From assembly GCA_963931925.1 (NCBI GenBank), contig OZ007583.1, positions 16,934,548 through 16,998,547 of the forward strand: DNA of 64,000 nucleotides, in the 5' to 3' direction. Below are positions 54,001 to 64,000 of the stretch, in pieces (positions within the stretch are counted from its first letter, which is position 1; every line of letters begins with the position of its first letter). The position numbers were made by a program, and so were the translations under genes. The DNA is from Onchidella celtica. Lineage: Eukaryota; Mollusca; Gastropoda; Systellommatophora; Onchidiidae. A model generated the notes under the pieces. The model was not told the DNA's origin, ran no database searches, and was given only the letters and a program-made list of their open reading frames with translations.

Positions 54001-56376
54001 TTTTTTTAAAAAACAGAATGGTGGCTCCTATAGAAAAAAAAAATTCAGAAATTTGTTGGGGGGGGGGGGGGGGGGGGGAATGCTCGTAATTTAGGCCAGT
54101 TTGTTCTGCGTACCTGTGATTATTATTTTTAAAAGTGTGTGTTGAACTTTCGTGCCCGTGAAATTACAAACAGCTTATGGGCTGAATCTGTGCGTAAACA
54201 AAAAAGAACAATTTCATGGGCTTTGTTGCAGGCAGTGGCAGCGATGGTATGTCTATTTTGAATCCTCTACTTTTAACCTTTGTTAATCAAATGAGTTGCA
54301 TGTAGTTTTATCTCTACATATATTTGTGATGGACAGTTGTAAAATTTCGACTTATAGATCTAGATCTAGATCTATATGCACAGGGATTTTGCAAAGAAAA
54401 AACAGTGGTTCCAGTGATTCGAATTTGTGAGCAGTTTGAGTTCAGTGCTGCAGTCGGAGACCTTCCAGATCTGTATCTAGATCTAGATCTAGATCTAGAC
54501 ATCTATTGTCATCAGATCTCATTAGATTAGAAGTTTTAGACAAACGGTTCCAGTTTAAGCAAGCTGTACCTCATGGAGATTGTCACCCTTCATGATTGCT
54601 GTATGAAGACACACTAATAGTATAAAGGCTAAAAATAAGCTTGAGAAGTTTTAACCCTCGTCCCACGATGAGTGAACCCGTCCACGTAACGCCCCGTGCG
54701 GGGATAGCCAGCGGCCAGTCAGCCGATCGTTCGCGTGTTGCCGATAACCTCGGCGGTTGGGTCAATCAGGTCCTTGTGAACACGTGTTTCGCGTATACTT
54801 CAGGACGCAATAACAACAATAGTGATGGATAGATCGTAAGTGACCCCTATGATATTTGGATAAAGTACTTGTGATGATATGCAGTAGGTTTTATTGTGAA
54901 ATGGAAGGCCCCAAATCAAGAATTTTTTTGCATTTACGAATGTTTAACACGCGTTTTATAATTTTCCCAAGACCTCTGCGCTTTTTCTGTCCCTAAGTCA
55001 GGCCATTCAGGTGAACAAATTATTTTTAAGCCATTCGCTTTTAAAATTTACTAACCACATGTATCGTGACATTGCCTTCTCCCTCCTCTACTATGTAAAG
55101 CTTCCACTTACTATTTATAATGTTAGTTTTAGCGAGAGATTTGATTTCCAGGTCGTAGAGCACAGTCATACATGTACTGAAAAGCGGTTTAATCAAAGGA
55201 ACACAATATATGATCTCTCTAATTACCACATCAAATAAGGACAACGACCAACAACAAAGTCAGTCATTTTCTCCCAGTTTTCCCTGTTGAAAACCTACTA
55301 ACAGTTAAGCCCTTATGCAGCATGCCCCAATATTACATCGGAATTCATAATTACAGACGTAGAACGGCGACTGAAATACGCACATGGCCCCTTTCTTCTC
55401 ATTTCACATGTAGGCGACAACCAGCATCAAAGTAAAAGTTTCCCCAAGATTTTCCCCAGTTCGAACTTCAGACCGTCAGTACTATTACATGAGTATGACG
55501 AATAGTTACGAATAGTTGCAACGTAATAAACGCAATCCGACGATACCATTTTGTTAGATATAGTAGGGGTGACAGGATAGATATACAGGCGGAAATAGTG
55601 TGGAAAAAAAACGACAGCCGCGGCAACCGAATAAACAAAGCGCGAGGTGCACCGTTGCTATACAAAAATGTGGCCTCCCGCAGGACCCACGGTTAAGCTT
55701 GTCAGACAAAAGAATGGCCTTACAAGTGTTGCACAGGGAGGCTGATATAGTGACCTCCCGCAGGACTAGGATTAAAATAGATCTAGACCCAATGGCCAAT
55801 GCGTGTCATTGTCAGAAAAACTAAAGTACTAAAAAGAATCCCTTTAAAGTTTAATTCTTTATTCTGTAAAGTTTTTTTTTTTTTTTATGATGTGAGTGTT
55901 AATTGCTAAGCCATCTAAGTGTACTAACTGAACTAACTCACCACACCAGGTCCCCTTGCAATAACCCCCCCCCCCCCCCCCCCCTGCAGACAGTCCTCCT
56001 AAAGTTGCGTCCCTGGGTTGCATTGTGCACTGGTAAAAGAAGTGGATTTGAACATTTTCTCATCTTTGTCAGATAGATCCACTGAGTATTGTGCAGAGAC
56101 CGGTGATAATTAATACTCTGTGTCCGGACCAATGAGAATGCAGTGTAACTGTAAATGAAGAGCTTATTATTGTGATTTATTTAAAACTGCTCAGAGTATT
56201 AATTGAATAAATATGCAGCACCTGACATTTAAGTAGACCTAGATGTTTTGCTTTCACTTCAGTTTTGGACTTACTGTTTGCAAGTTGTATGCAGTTGTCT
56301 CAGGTCAAACCCAAATGTGAGCAAACTGGTGAACATTTCTGTTTATTAATCATTAATGACTTAAATCTTCTTTCAG
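51013..56376. other. Intergenic, no gene seen
   Basis: No exon supported on either strand. It holds long homopolymers (C-tract near 52658, C-tract near 53527, G-tract at about 54058-54078, C-tract at about 55966-55984) and two short AGATCT-repeat blocks (54353-54374 and 54474-54500). First exons of ARMC8 (+) or of the metalloprotease (-) could be hidden here. Confidence 0.4.
54353..54500. repeat. Two short (TAGATC)n blocks
   Basis: TAGATCTAGATCTAGATCTA at 54355-54374 and a longer run at 54474-54500, about 100 bases apart. The hexamer is self-complementary, so the two blocks can pair with each other or within themselves. Confidence 0.8.
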
Positions 56377-56474
56377 GAGATAGATCATGCAGAAACCAAG
56401 CTCTTCCAAGTGCCTCCTAATATTGCAGTTTTACTTAATGATGAACTGTCTTCAGAATGGATGGATGCAGTTGT
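56377..56474 (+). CDS. ARMC8: ARMC8-like exon 1 of those seen
   Basis: 98 bases, acceptor TTCTTTCAG, donor GTAAGT, phase 0 to 2. Encodes EIDHAETKLFQVPPNIAVLL and NDELSSEWMDAVV. It resembles ARMC8 only weakly, as expected of the variable N-terminus; membership rests on phase and position. Confidence 0.65.
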
Positions 56475-59400
56475 GTAAGTTGAGGGCTATCATTCTCTAT
56501 AGAAAACTATTTCTGATAATACGTAAAACCCATTTTAATTTTTATGGAGTTTTCTGACTTTTCATTTCATCTCCTTGGCGGCTTTTTTCAATATTTCAGA
56601 AAAGAAATATGATAATATGAAATGTGGAATTTTTGTCACTGGCTAGATATCTGGCTACCACTACCAGTACTGGAATTACGTTGCATATTCATACTATTTA
56701 TTAGCTGACAAATATTCACAGACAGAGAAATATACCATGCACTTTTGTTTTAGAGTCACACCAAATTTGCATGTAATAAGGGCATGTTTAATTTCCATAA
56801 AACTAACCTTTGATGTTTTCCCCTGCAATATATTATATATGTCATGGTAACTTTTGTTACCACACTGTCCCATGTCAAGAAAATCAGTTTTAAGCATAAA
56901 ATCGTGTTGTCATGGATGCATATATATATATATATTACCACACTGTGACGAGCATATGGAATTTACAAGTTTTCAGTCGATCCATCTATTGTGGTTAGAT
57001 AAATGTTAAACTGAGGCAGCTTTGATAATAAACTCTGGGGACCACTTTTTGTCAAAAGAAATGTTTTGAGAAGTGCTTTTGCATTAAAATGTGAGCATTT
57101 CTTCTCATTGATGACGTCACATTGGACTGGCCATTGTGATTTTAGTCTCAGCACAAGTAAAGGGTGATTGCTTATGGTTTTCTTTCACCTTCTATCTAAT
57201 TGGCAACAAGTGCTAATTTATGAAGATAATAATTACACTCTTGTCATTTTTAAATGATGCCTGGCAGCAACCAACAATTATATATCTAAGATAGTTTTCT
57301 GCCACCACAGAGAAGGTTTTGGTGATAATAAATCATGTTTACAATACAATAATTATTGGACCCCTCCTCTCACATATCTTTATTGATCTTCTACCTTTAG
57401 TCTTTAACTAATTAGTCTGGTTTTAATTTGAAATGTCTGTTGCGTTGGCCTGATTGCAGAGCTGTCAAGAATGATGTAATCGGAAGCAATCGTGAGAAGA
57501 TGGCAAGCCTCCAGCATGGACTTGTGCCTAGGTAGGGCAATTTCTACAATGCATATTTTGCATTAATTAAGTATGACAAATACAGGTACATAAATTGTCA
57601 GTAACACATGTTGTAAGCAACATTGATATATATATTTAAATGCACACGTAGCATGTTTTTTATGAGTCTGAAAGGCATATTGGTCATAATAAGAATATAT
57701 GGGGTCTTTCAAACCCAACTGTCCAAATTAATAAAGTAACTGCAAACATGCATTATTTAAATTCCTCCAACATGTATTAAGTTTATCTACAGACGTTAAT
57801 GTTATCATTTAGAAACTCATCATTATTTATGAGAAGCTAATCTGAAGATTGGAAAAGCTTGGGGGAAATTGATTCTCCTGTTTGTGTCCCCATTAAAAAT
57901 CATCCTTGTCATCATCATAGGTTTTAATATAAAATTTAGAAATAGATATATTACAAGGCTTTGCCAGCTCCACATTTTCTCCCAGTCTCAGTCTTGTATC
58001 AAGGAGATCCAAGACTATATCAGATATATCACGTTAAGATGTCAGATATGGACCTTTGAATTTTTTGTTTTAAACCCATGAAATGTGGTATTTTGCAGGG
58101 AACATTTCTGAGCAATGGCACTGTAAAGAAACTTTTTTAAAGTCATGAGAGTGTAAAATAGCCTTAATTTGTGATCTTTGTAGTGAGTTTGACTTCTTTT
58201 TCTATTTCTCAGGCTCTTGAGATGGGTTGAGGATGAATCAGTGAGTGTGGAACTCAGAACAGAGTCTGCCATTGTGCTGGGGAGTTTGTCAAAAGGCAGC
58301 CCAGAAGTTATCAAATCACTTGTTGCAGAAAAGACAGTTCCTGTGCTTCTTAGATGTAAGAAAGATCAATCCTGGTATCAGAAATACAGTGGTCTCTGTC
58401 TAAGAACTCACTGCCTTAGAACCCACTGTTGCCGCGAAACCGAATTTATTCACTGTAATTTACATGCGTAAGAACCCACTCTGAAACGAAAAATCCGCCT
58501 AAGAATCCGGCATTTGACCGAGAGACAAGCACACTTTTAGGTAAAATGTCTATATATTAAACACAAAATTCTCTTTCAAGTAGACAGGATAGAACAAACC
58601 CACACAGTATAGTGAAAGAGAACGGGTGGAGGGAAGGTAGGAGGAGGTGAACCGGACAAAGGATGGAGCCCAGTTACGTCTTTCGTGTGCAAGCAGGCCA
58701 CTCCTAGACTAAATTAGCATACTCATCACCTAACATCTATTGTTGTCTGACTCGAGGGGCAGAATTTTGTACGTAATTGACCACGTGCTTGGTTTGCACG
58801 GCACAATATGTACCTAGAGCTGATTGTGGCTATTACACAGGGTATCACTGGGCCTCGTGTCGTCTAAAATCGGCATCTGTGATTCACAACTTGATTGTTC
58901 AGTCTGAATCATTCCATTCGTTACACAATCATCACTGTAAGAAAAGAGCATTCTGCTAGCCATAAGTCGTAACTTTGACCATTCGCAAAAAAAAAAAAAA
59001 AAAAAAATTTAAGAAAAAAAAAATGTCCAACGCATAATTATCATTATGAGGTCACGACCCAGCTCCGAGCAATCAAGGGGGATAAACCATGGACACGAGT
59101 GGTCATGGGTGGCATCCGCCTAAGTGCCCGGTCCGCCTAAGAACCCGCTTTTTCTGTCTCCTGTTGACCGGGTTCTTAGACGGAGACTACTGTACCTGTT
59201 AGATGTTGGAATGTTTCGGTATCATCATTTTAAATGATCGTAAGAAAATCCTGTTCCTGAAAACTCGTGGCGGTTTATTCTCACTACCAGAGTGGATCAC
59301 TTAGTTTGCCCGCGGGAAGGTCATTAATCACCAGCCGATCTCTGTCTTGACAGGCGCGCAGGTACCGCCGCCGCTAAACCTTATCGGAGGCCGCGAAATT

Positions 59401-62400
59401 TAAAAATTGGCCGTTTTATCAGCTTCTCTGTCACTGGACCTTTCATGAAAACCTGGAAGTGTGAGATATCAATGAAAAGTTCAGTACCTGCTCTCTTCCT
59501 TGTCTTTGTCCGGTTGTGATTGCATTATTCATTCAATCTTGAGCAAGTTTTGAAAAGCGTGTGTAATTTCTGGTCAGATTTTTCATTTTTTTGTTTTTAA
59601 AAATTCATATAAATTAATTGCTGCTTTAAAAGTTGGCCGTAGTTGCTTCTCCACTTGCGGCAACGGTTAAGACGTGTAGTAAAGAAAGAATTGTCTTTAG
59701 GCGTGCATAAATAAATGACTTATCAGTAGGTGAAGTTGTGTCACCTGGGTTAAACAGTGAGAAAAAAAAAGGGAAACTCCTATTAAACTGTGGAAATTAT
59801 AGGACTTGAAATACTTAGCAATGATACAATTTAGCAACATTGTTTATTTATCGATTTCCTGATAATTGAACAACAAAACTCTCCCAGCAACACCATAAGG
59901 ACAGTGTGAACAAGTGAGAACAATCTGTGTAAAGCTTGTGGCGAGCGAACTCATCAAAGAACAACACCACAGAAGAAACCTACACAATCTACAGACTTTA
60001 AATCCCACATGTCGCATCATTTGAATAATTTACCATAGCGGGCCTTTTATAGTAAATCGCTGTCACAAATACACGAAACGAATAACACCCATGACAACCA
60101 CACCGACACGACTTTCAAGCCACTATTGACACTACACACACAATCAGGAAGAAGTTCAGTACACGTAATAAGTGTTACTCTGAAGCCCACACATTTATTT
60201 CACATTCTTGTCCCCACTGGGCCCATCCAGGACCAAGTCATGGCAGACAAAATACAGTATTACCTGGAGATGGAAAATATTTTTGCCCTACTAAATAACA
60301 CCGAAACTCCATATTTTTGAAACGTATTGCCTCGACTTATCGAGAACAGGATATCCAGCGTAGAAAGAGAACCAGACGGGGAGCAACTAAATTCGACAAT
60401 TAAAAAATTGAGACAAAAGCATTAGGAGAAAGAAATGAACATACAGAGTTAAAGACAGCCATGAACGAACATCTTTTACAAGTACAACTAGAGCTGAAAT
60501 CATTGATTCCCCGGCAAAAACACAAAACAAAAAAAATAATTGAAGAAAAGTCACAACGGTAAAGATTCCGTCACAGGAGCTATCGATAGTGTTTTGTGGG
60601 AATTTTAACAATGTGTCTCTGTGTGTTCAGTGTGTTAGATCTTGTAGCTAGAAATTTGCATCGTGAGAAACCTCAGTGTGTGAGCATTGGTGCTCTATTC
60701 ACATTGTCTTTATTATCGTGGAGTTTCGATAGGAAAGTTACCCGAGAGATTAAGTTTCTGTGCAGCCATCCCGTTAGCACATTATCTATGTAGTAAATTA
60801 TAGACTCTGACAACGCATTTGAAGACGCCTAGCGCTAAAAGTAAGTTTATGTGAAAGGTCAATCAGTGGGCTTTGAGTCGAATTTTAAACGACATGATTT
60901 TAAACTGTCAGTTTCTTAATATGAATTTTTTAAAAACATATATTATGACTAACCTTCCACTACATATGCCCTTGTTTCAAACGCTTCCCCGTTGTATGCA
61001 TATTTATACTTTGTCATGAAAATTATATGTCTGTTAAGAGCATTAAAAACTCTTTCTTTTGATATCTTCACATTTATTACTTGACTTAAACTGTGAAGCT
61101 CACGCGTATTTTTTCAACGCATACGTAATAGCACATAGCAGCAATATTACCGCAAGCCGGTCCAGCTGGGCTCAGGTAACTTGACCCGTGCCTGACCCCA
61201 CGGGCTTGGCGAGGAATGCCATTAACTAAGTGCTCCGCTCTGAAACCCCCATGAACTGCATACTGTCACAACACATTTTTCATCACCATACAGCAGAGAT
61301 AAGAAAAAGAACTAATAAAAAGTTTAACCCATACCCCGCACGCTACCCGTAAAGCCCGCTGCACGGTCAGTGACCTTACTCACGAAGAATCTTATCTGGG
61401 GTCACTGACCCGTGCCGCTATGCGATGTTCACAAACGCTGTCCACGTGGTTCGGTTTTTATTGATCGATATGAAAACATTCGCTTCTATGCCTTATCACG
61501 CTTGATAATGAATTAAGCAGCAAAACCTTAGTCTGTCAGTCTCTAACCAATGATCTGACTTATGATTCCAAACTGACAGCTGTAGTTTTCGTGAGAACAT
61601 AACATGATAACTAGCCACGCCCTCCCAAGCCCTACACACATGGTTTCATCCTGATTGACACATACTAATAAACCAATGTGGGCATTTGGGGCAAAGATTA
61701 TTTCAGAGGTTGTTTCTGATTGGTTCTTAGATACAGACAACTCCAGATGGTGGTCAGCTTGTGAGAAAATGAGATAATATTGCAAATTTGTTGAGCAACA
61801 GTTCGCGTGTCGATGTTACATCTTTTGAAAGTGTGGGGAGAGCCTTTGAAAGCTTAGTCTTTGTGATTCCGACCAGTGGTTCACTGGTTAACATGTCCAT
61901 GTCACAATGCCTTTGATTTAGAAGAGATACAGTGAACAATAACACGGTGGTTACGTCTCAAAAAGGTCAGTGACCTGATGCGTGAAAATACGGCTGGCGC
62001 GGTCAGCTTGACCTTCCCGACTTTTGCCGCCCGTGCGGCGTGAACACTTGCGAGTAAATACCGACAATTGCCGCCCCTCGCAGGTGAGGGTTAATATAGG
62101 CAATTCGCATTGTAGAAAAACCATTTAGGTCTAATCCTATGCCTGTCTCACTTTAAACACGGACAGTTTTGGTTTTCCATCTCTCAGGATCCGATATCAG
62201 CTGTCTTTCTTAAGAGTCCGTATTCAGCTATATAATTGGGCCTCTGAGTTAAGCAGTTTGTCTATGGGCATGATGATATTACACAAGGTGATAAATCTGT
62301 GTTTGAAATTTCACTTTCAGTCCAAACTTGCAGTAGGTCTGGTATGCCTCAGATGCTATTGCCTGGACCCTAATTTCTTGTTCTGTAATATAAGGGATTA

Positions 62401-63629
62401 TGCAGTGCCTTTCCATAAAGTCTGTTAGGGTATATGATTAACATCTCAATTTCTCTTTCAGCTCTCGTAAATCTAAATCTGCGCTACACAGAAGCTATCT
62501 TGAGATGTCTGCGTTCGATATTTTCTATCAATACAGAATGCGTCGAGTGTTTGTATGAGGTGAGATGATGTAGAATTGTGAATTTTTTTTTTATTTGATC
62601 CAAAAGAAAGATCCACAGCATTAAACAACTACATGTATTCATATAATGCAATTGGTGCACTTGTCAGTTGTTGTTTGGTTTCACTTTCAGTCACAATGTA
62701 AGTGAATAAATTTCACATTTGAATTGTGTGTATTGTTTGCAAACAAGAGCTTTAATTTAGTAAAAACATTTTCTATTCTTAAGTTTGAATTGTTATGTAA
62801 GGTACATTGAAATTTATTTGAAAAATGCTTAACAGCTTTATGATTGTCTCTTTATCCCAGGAAAATCGCATTGGCAGCACCTACATTCCTCACCTGCTGA
62901 GACTGATTCAGTGTTCTGTTGTTTGCCAGGAGTGTATCACTACAATAATTGAAAAAGCTTGTGTTGTGAGTGTTTTTGCTTGGTAAATGTTGGTTTCAGT
63001 ATCTCCTCTGACAAGAGCTTCGATGCCATTGGCAAAAAGGTGGCTTTTTAATGCTCTTTTTCGTGTATCTGAGTAAATAGTTAAGAAACCCTAATTGACC
63101 AAGTCAGTGATATATAGTGGACTCTGTGAATCACAATTAGGTGCCTGATGTCCATAGAAACTGTGCTTTATAGTATTGTGCAGCGTTAGCTCCTGCAAGA
63201 GCTAGAGTATATCATTTTAGGGTCAATGTTATCACGGCTGTGATGTCCATATTTGCAGGGAAAGAAACTGGTGCATGTGAAATTTGTGACAAACTTTTGG
63301 AAGTTAATATTTAGAACACTTCATGGAATAAATTATACTAGAACTATTGCTTAAAAACATAGTAGATTTCAAAAGAGAAATTGATGCCATTTCCAAACAG
63401 ATGTTTGGGGTGTCAATTGACTGCATCATCTGAATGTATGTCACAATTTTAGCAAAATGTGTAATTTTTCAGACAAAAGCTCATCAGATGTACCTCTTGG
63501 ACAGTAATGCATTAGGTATTTTGTCACCACTGCTCACATCAGAAGTGTACAAAGTTCAAATGCCAACTCTTCGGTGTTTTGCCAATATGTGTCACAAGAA
63601 TCCAACTGTGTGTGCATCAGTTATTGCAG
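56377..63629 (+). CDS. ARMC8: ARMC8-like armadillo repeat protein (gene span, both ends incomplete)
   Basis: Six exons on the + strand join in phase (673 bases, 224 codons plus one base). The peptide follows the ARMC8 N-terminal armadillo repeats: NDVIGSNREKMASLQHGLVP, RTESAIVLGSLSKGSPEVIK, EAILRCLRSIF, IPHLLRLIQ and VYKVQMPTLRCFANM. ARMC8 is a scaffold subunit of the CTLH (yeast GID, Gid5/Vid28) E3 ubiquitin ligase and acts in cytosol and nucleus. Vertebrate ARMC8 is about 660-670 residues, so roughly the first third is here; the rest lies beyond 64000. The start codon exon is not identified. The sequence is rather diverged for such a conserved protein, so a lineage-specific paralogue is possible. 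Confidence 0.82.
57460..57531 (+). CDS. ARMC8: ARMC8-like exon 2
   Basis: 72 bases, acceptor TGATTGCAG, donor GTAGGG, phases 2-2. Encodes AVKNDVIGSNREKMASLQHG and LVPR, matching the NAVIG.N..K.....GAVPRLL region of ARMC8. Confidence 0.85.
57532..58212. other. ARMC8-like intron, nothing else seen
   Basis: AT-rich intron; short frames have no support. Confidence 0.5.
58213..58355 (+). CDS. ARMC8: ARMC8-like exon 3
   Basis: 143 bases, acceptor TTTCTCAG, donor GTAAGA, phase 2 to 1. Encodes LLRWVEDESVSVELRTESAI, VLGSLSKGSPEVIKSL and VPVLLR, an armadillo repeat that aligns with the LKTECAVVLGSLA.G region of ARMC8. A transposon-like element begins only 31 bases after the exon end. Confidence 0.92.
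58387..59192. mobile_element. 806-bp Tigger/pogo-like MITE in ARMC8 intron
   Basis: Left end CAGTGGTCTCTGTCTAAGAA and right end, read on the minus strand, CAGTAGTCTCCGTCTAAGAA, form terminal inverted repeats (two mismatches in 20) flanked by TA on both sides (58385-58386 and 59193-59194). CCTAAGAACCC-like motifs recur inside. There is no transposase ORF and a poly(A) run of about 22 at 58989. It shares the CAGTGGTC terminus with the element at 6805-9081. Confidence 0.85.
59195..62461. other. Long ARMC8-like intron, no exon seen
   Basis: Several GC-richer patches (59280-59400, 61140-61240, 61330-61440, 61960-62090) suggest old inserts. GGTCAGTGACC/GGTCACTGACC words recur (61361, 61397, 61966), suggesting paired repeat ends, but no complete element could be defined. 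Confidence 0.45.
62462..62559 (+). CDS. ARMC8: ARMC8-like exon 4
   Basis: 98 bases, acceptor TTCTCTTTCAG, donor GTGAGA, phase 1 to 0. Encodes SLVNLNLRYTEAILRCLRSI and FSINTECVECLYE. It matches the EACLRCLRTIF region of ARMC8. Confidence 0.9.
62861..62965 (+). CDS. ARMC8: ARMC8-like exon 5
   Basis: 105 bases, acceptor TTTATCCCAG, donor GTGAGT, phases 0-0. Encodes ENRIGSTYIPHLLRLIQCSV and VCQECITTIIEKACV, an armadillo helix set (VIPHLM.LLS in vertebrate ARMC8). Confidence 0.88.
63473..63629 (+). CDS. ARMC8: ARMC8-like exon 6
   Basis: 157 bases, acceptor TAATTTTTCAG, donor GTAATT, phase 0 to 1. Encodes TKAHQMYLLDSNALGILSPL, LTSEVYKVQMPTLRCFANMC and HKNPTVCASVIAG. LTS..YKV.M..L.CF......NP.V is shared with ARMC8. 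The gene continues past the window. Confidence 0.92.
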
Positions 63630-64000
63630 GTAATTAGAAATACTAGTCAGTGTACCCGTCCTTTGAATGGTGAGTGGCAGACTGAGCACATGTCTTGTTT
63701 ACTTTCAAGCAGGCCACGCTCAGAGGAGATGGCATATTCGATACTGGGTATCGGGTTTGCTAGCGCCCAGTAAAGAGGTTGCGGAATCGCCATCCATAAC
63801 AATCATATAAACATACGTCACGGCATCCATGCAGCTCGACAGGATAAAAAACAGTAGGCCTAGGCCTAGATATACCAAAATTGTGAGTGTCTCGCTTTAA
63901 AGATCATGAAATGCTACGACGCAAAATGACAGACTTCGATACTCAGCAGTCTCAAAAACATTAGTATGCAAACTTTCAAATGTCTAGCTTGAATGGCCAT

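Overview
This is animal nuclear DNA. It is AT-rich, genes are split into short exons with GT-AG introns, and mobile and tandem repeats are dense. Recurrent TACATGTA words, RTE- and L2/CR1-like LINEs, a tRNA-derived SINE and a mig-17-like metalloprotease suggest a lophotrochozoan, most likely a mollusc. The species cannot be fixed from the sequence. Exons were found by reading protein-like stretches between splice sites and checking that intron phases join. No transcript evidence was available.

Layout: (1) 2.6-3.75 kb, + strand: last exons of a gene tentatively read as a DegT-like PLP aminotransferase, inside repeat-rich DNA. (2) 6.8-9.95 kb: a Tigger/pogo-like DNA transposon with a LINE fragment inserted in its left terminal repeat, then a second copy of the same LINE 3' end in opposite orientation with a 10-bp target duplication. 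(3) 15.1-44.0 kb, - strand: the main gene, 17 phase-consistent exons (752 codons plus stop, N-terminus missing) for a secreted ADAM/ADAMTS (mig-17-like) zinc metalloprotease. It has a catalytic domain, a cysteine-rich region, seven tandem six-cysteine PLAC-like modules (each its own phase 1-1 exon) and a charged C-terminal tail. I see no thrombospondin repeat. (4) Inside its 8.2-kb intron between modules 3 and 4, on the opposite strand, lies a gene for a 436-aa protein with a C-terminal IAP-type RING (27.0-28.3 kb), plus an L2/CR1-like LINE fragment and, near the intron edge, a complete SINE. (5) 45.4-48.6 kb: an apparently intact RTE-like LINE with one ORF for endonuclease and reverse transcriptase, flanked by a perfect 15-bp target duplication. 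(6) 49-50 kb: a 1-kb minisatellite; 50.6-51.0 kb: a hAT-like MITE with an 8-bp target duplication. (7) 56.4-63.6 kb, + strand: six exons of the N-terminal part of ARMC8, a CTLH/GID ubiquitin-ligase subunit, continuing past the window edge, with a Tigger-like MITE just after one splice donor.

The three recognised host genes do not form a pathway in any obvious way. The RING gene and ARMC8 both point to ubiquitin ligase function, and the large gene is an extracellular protease. Most remaining DNA is intron or intergenic sequence filled with old repeats.
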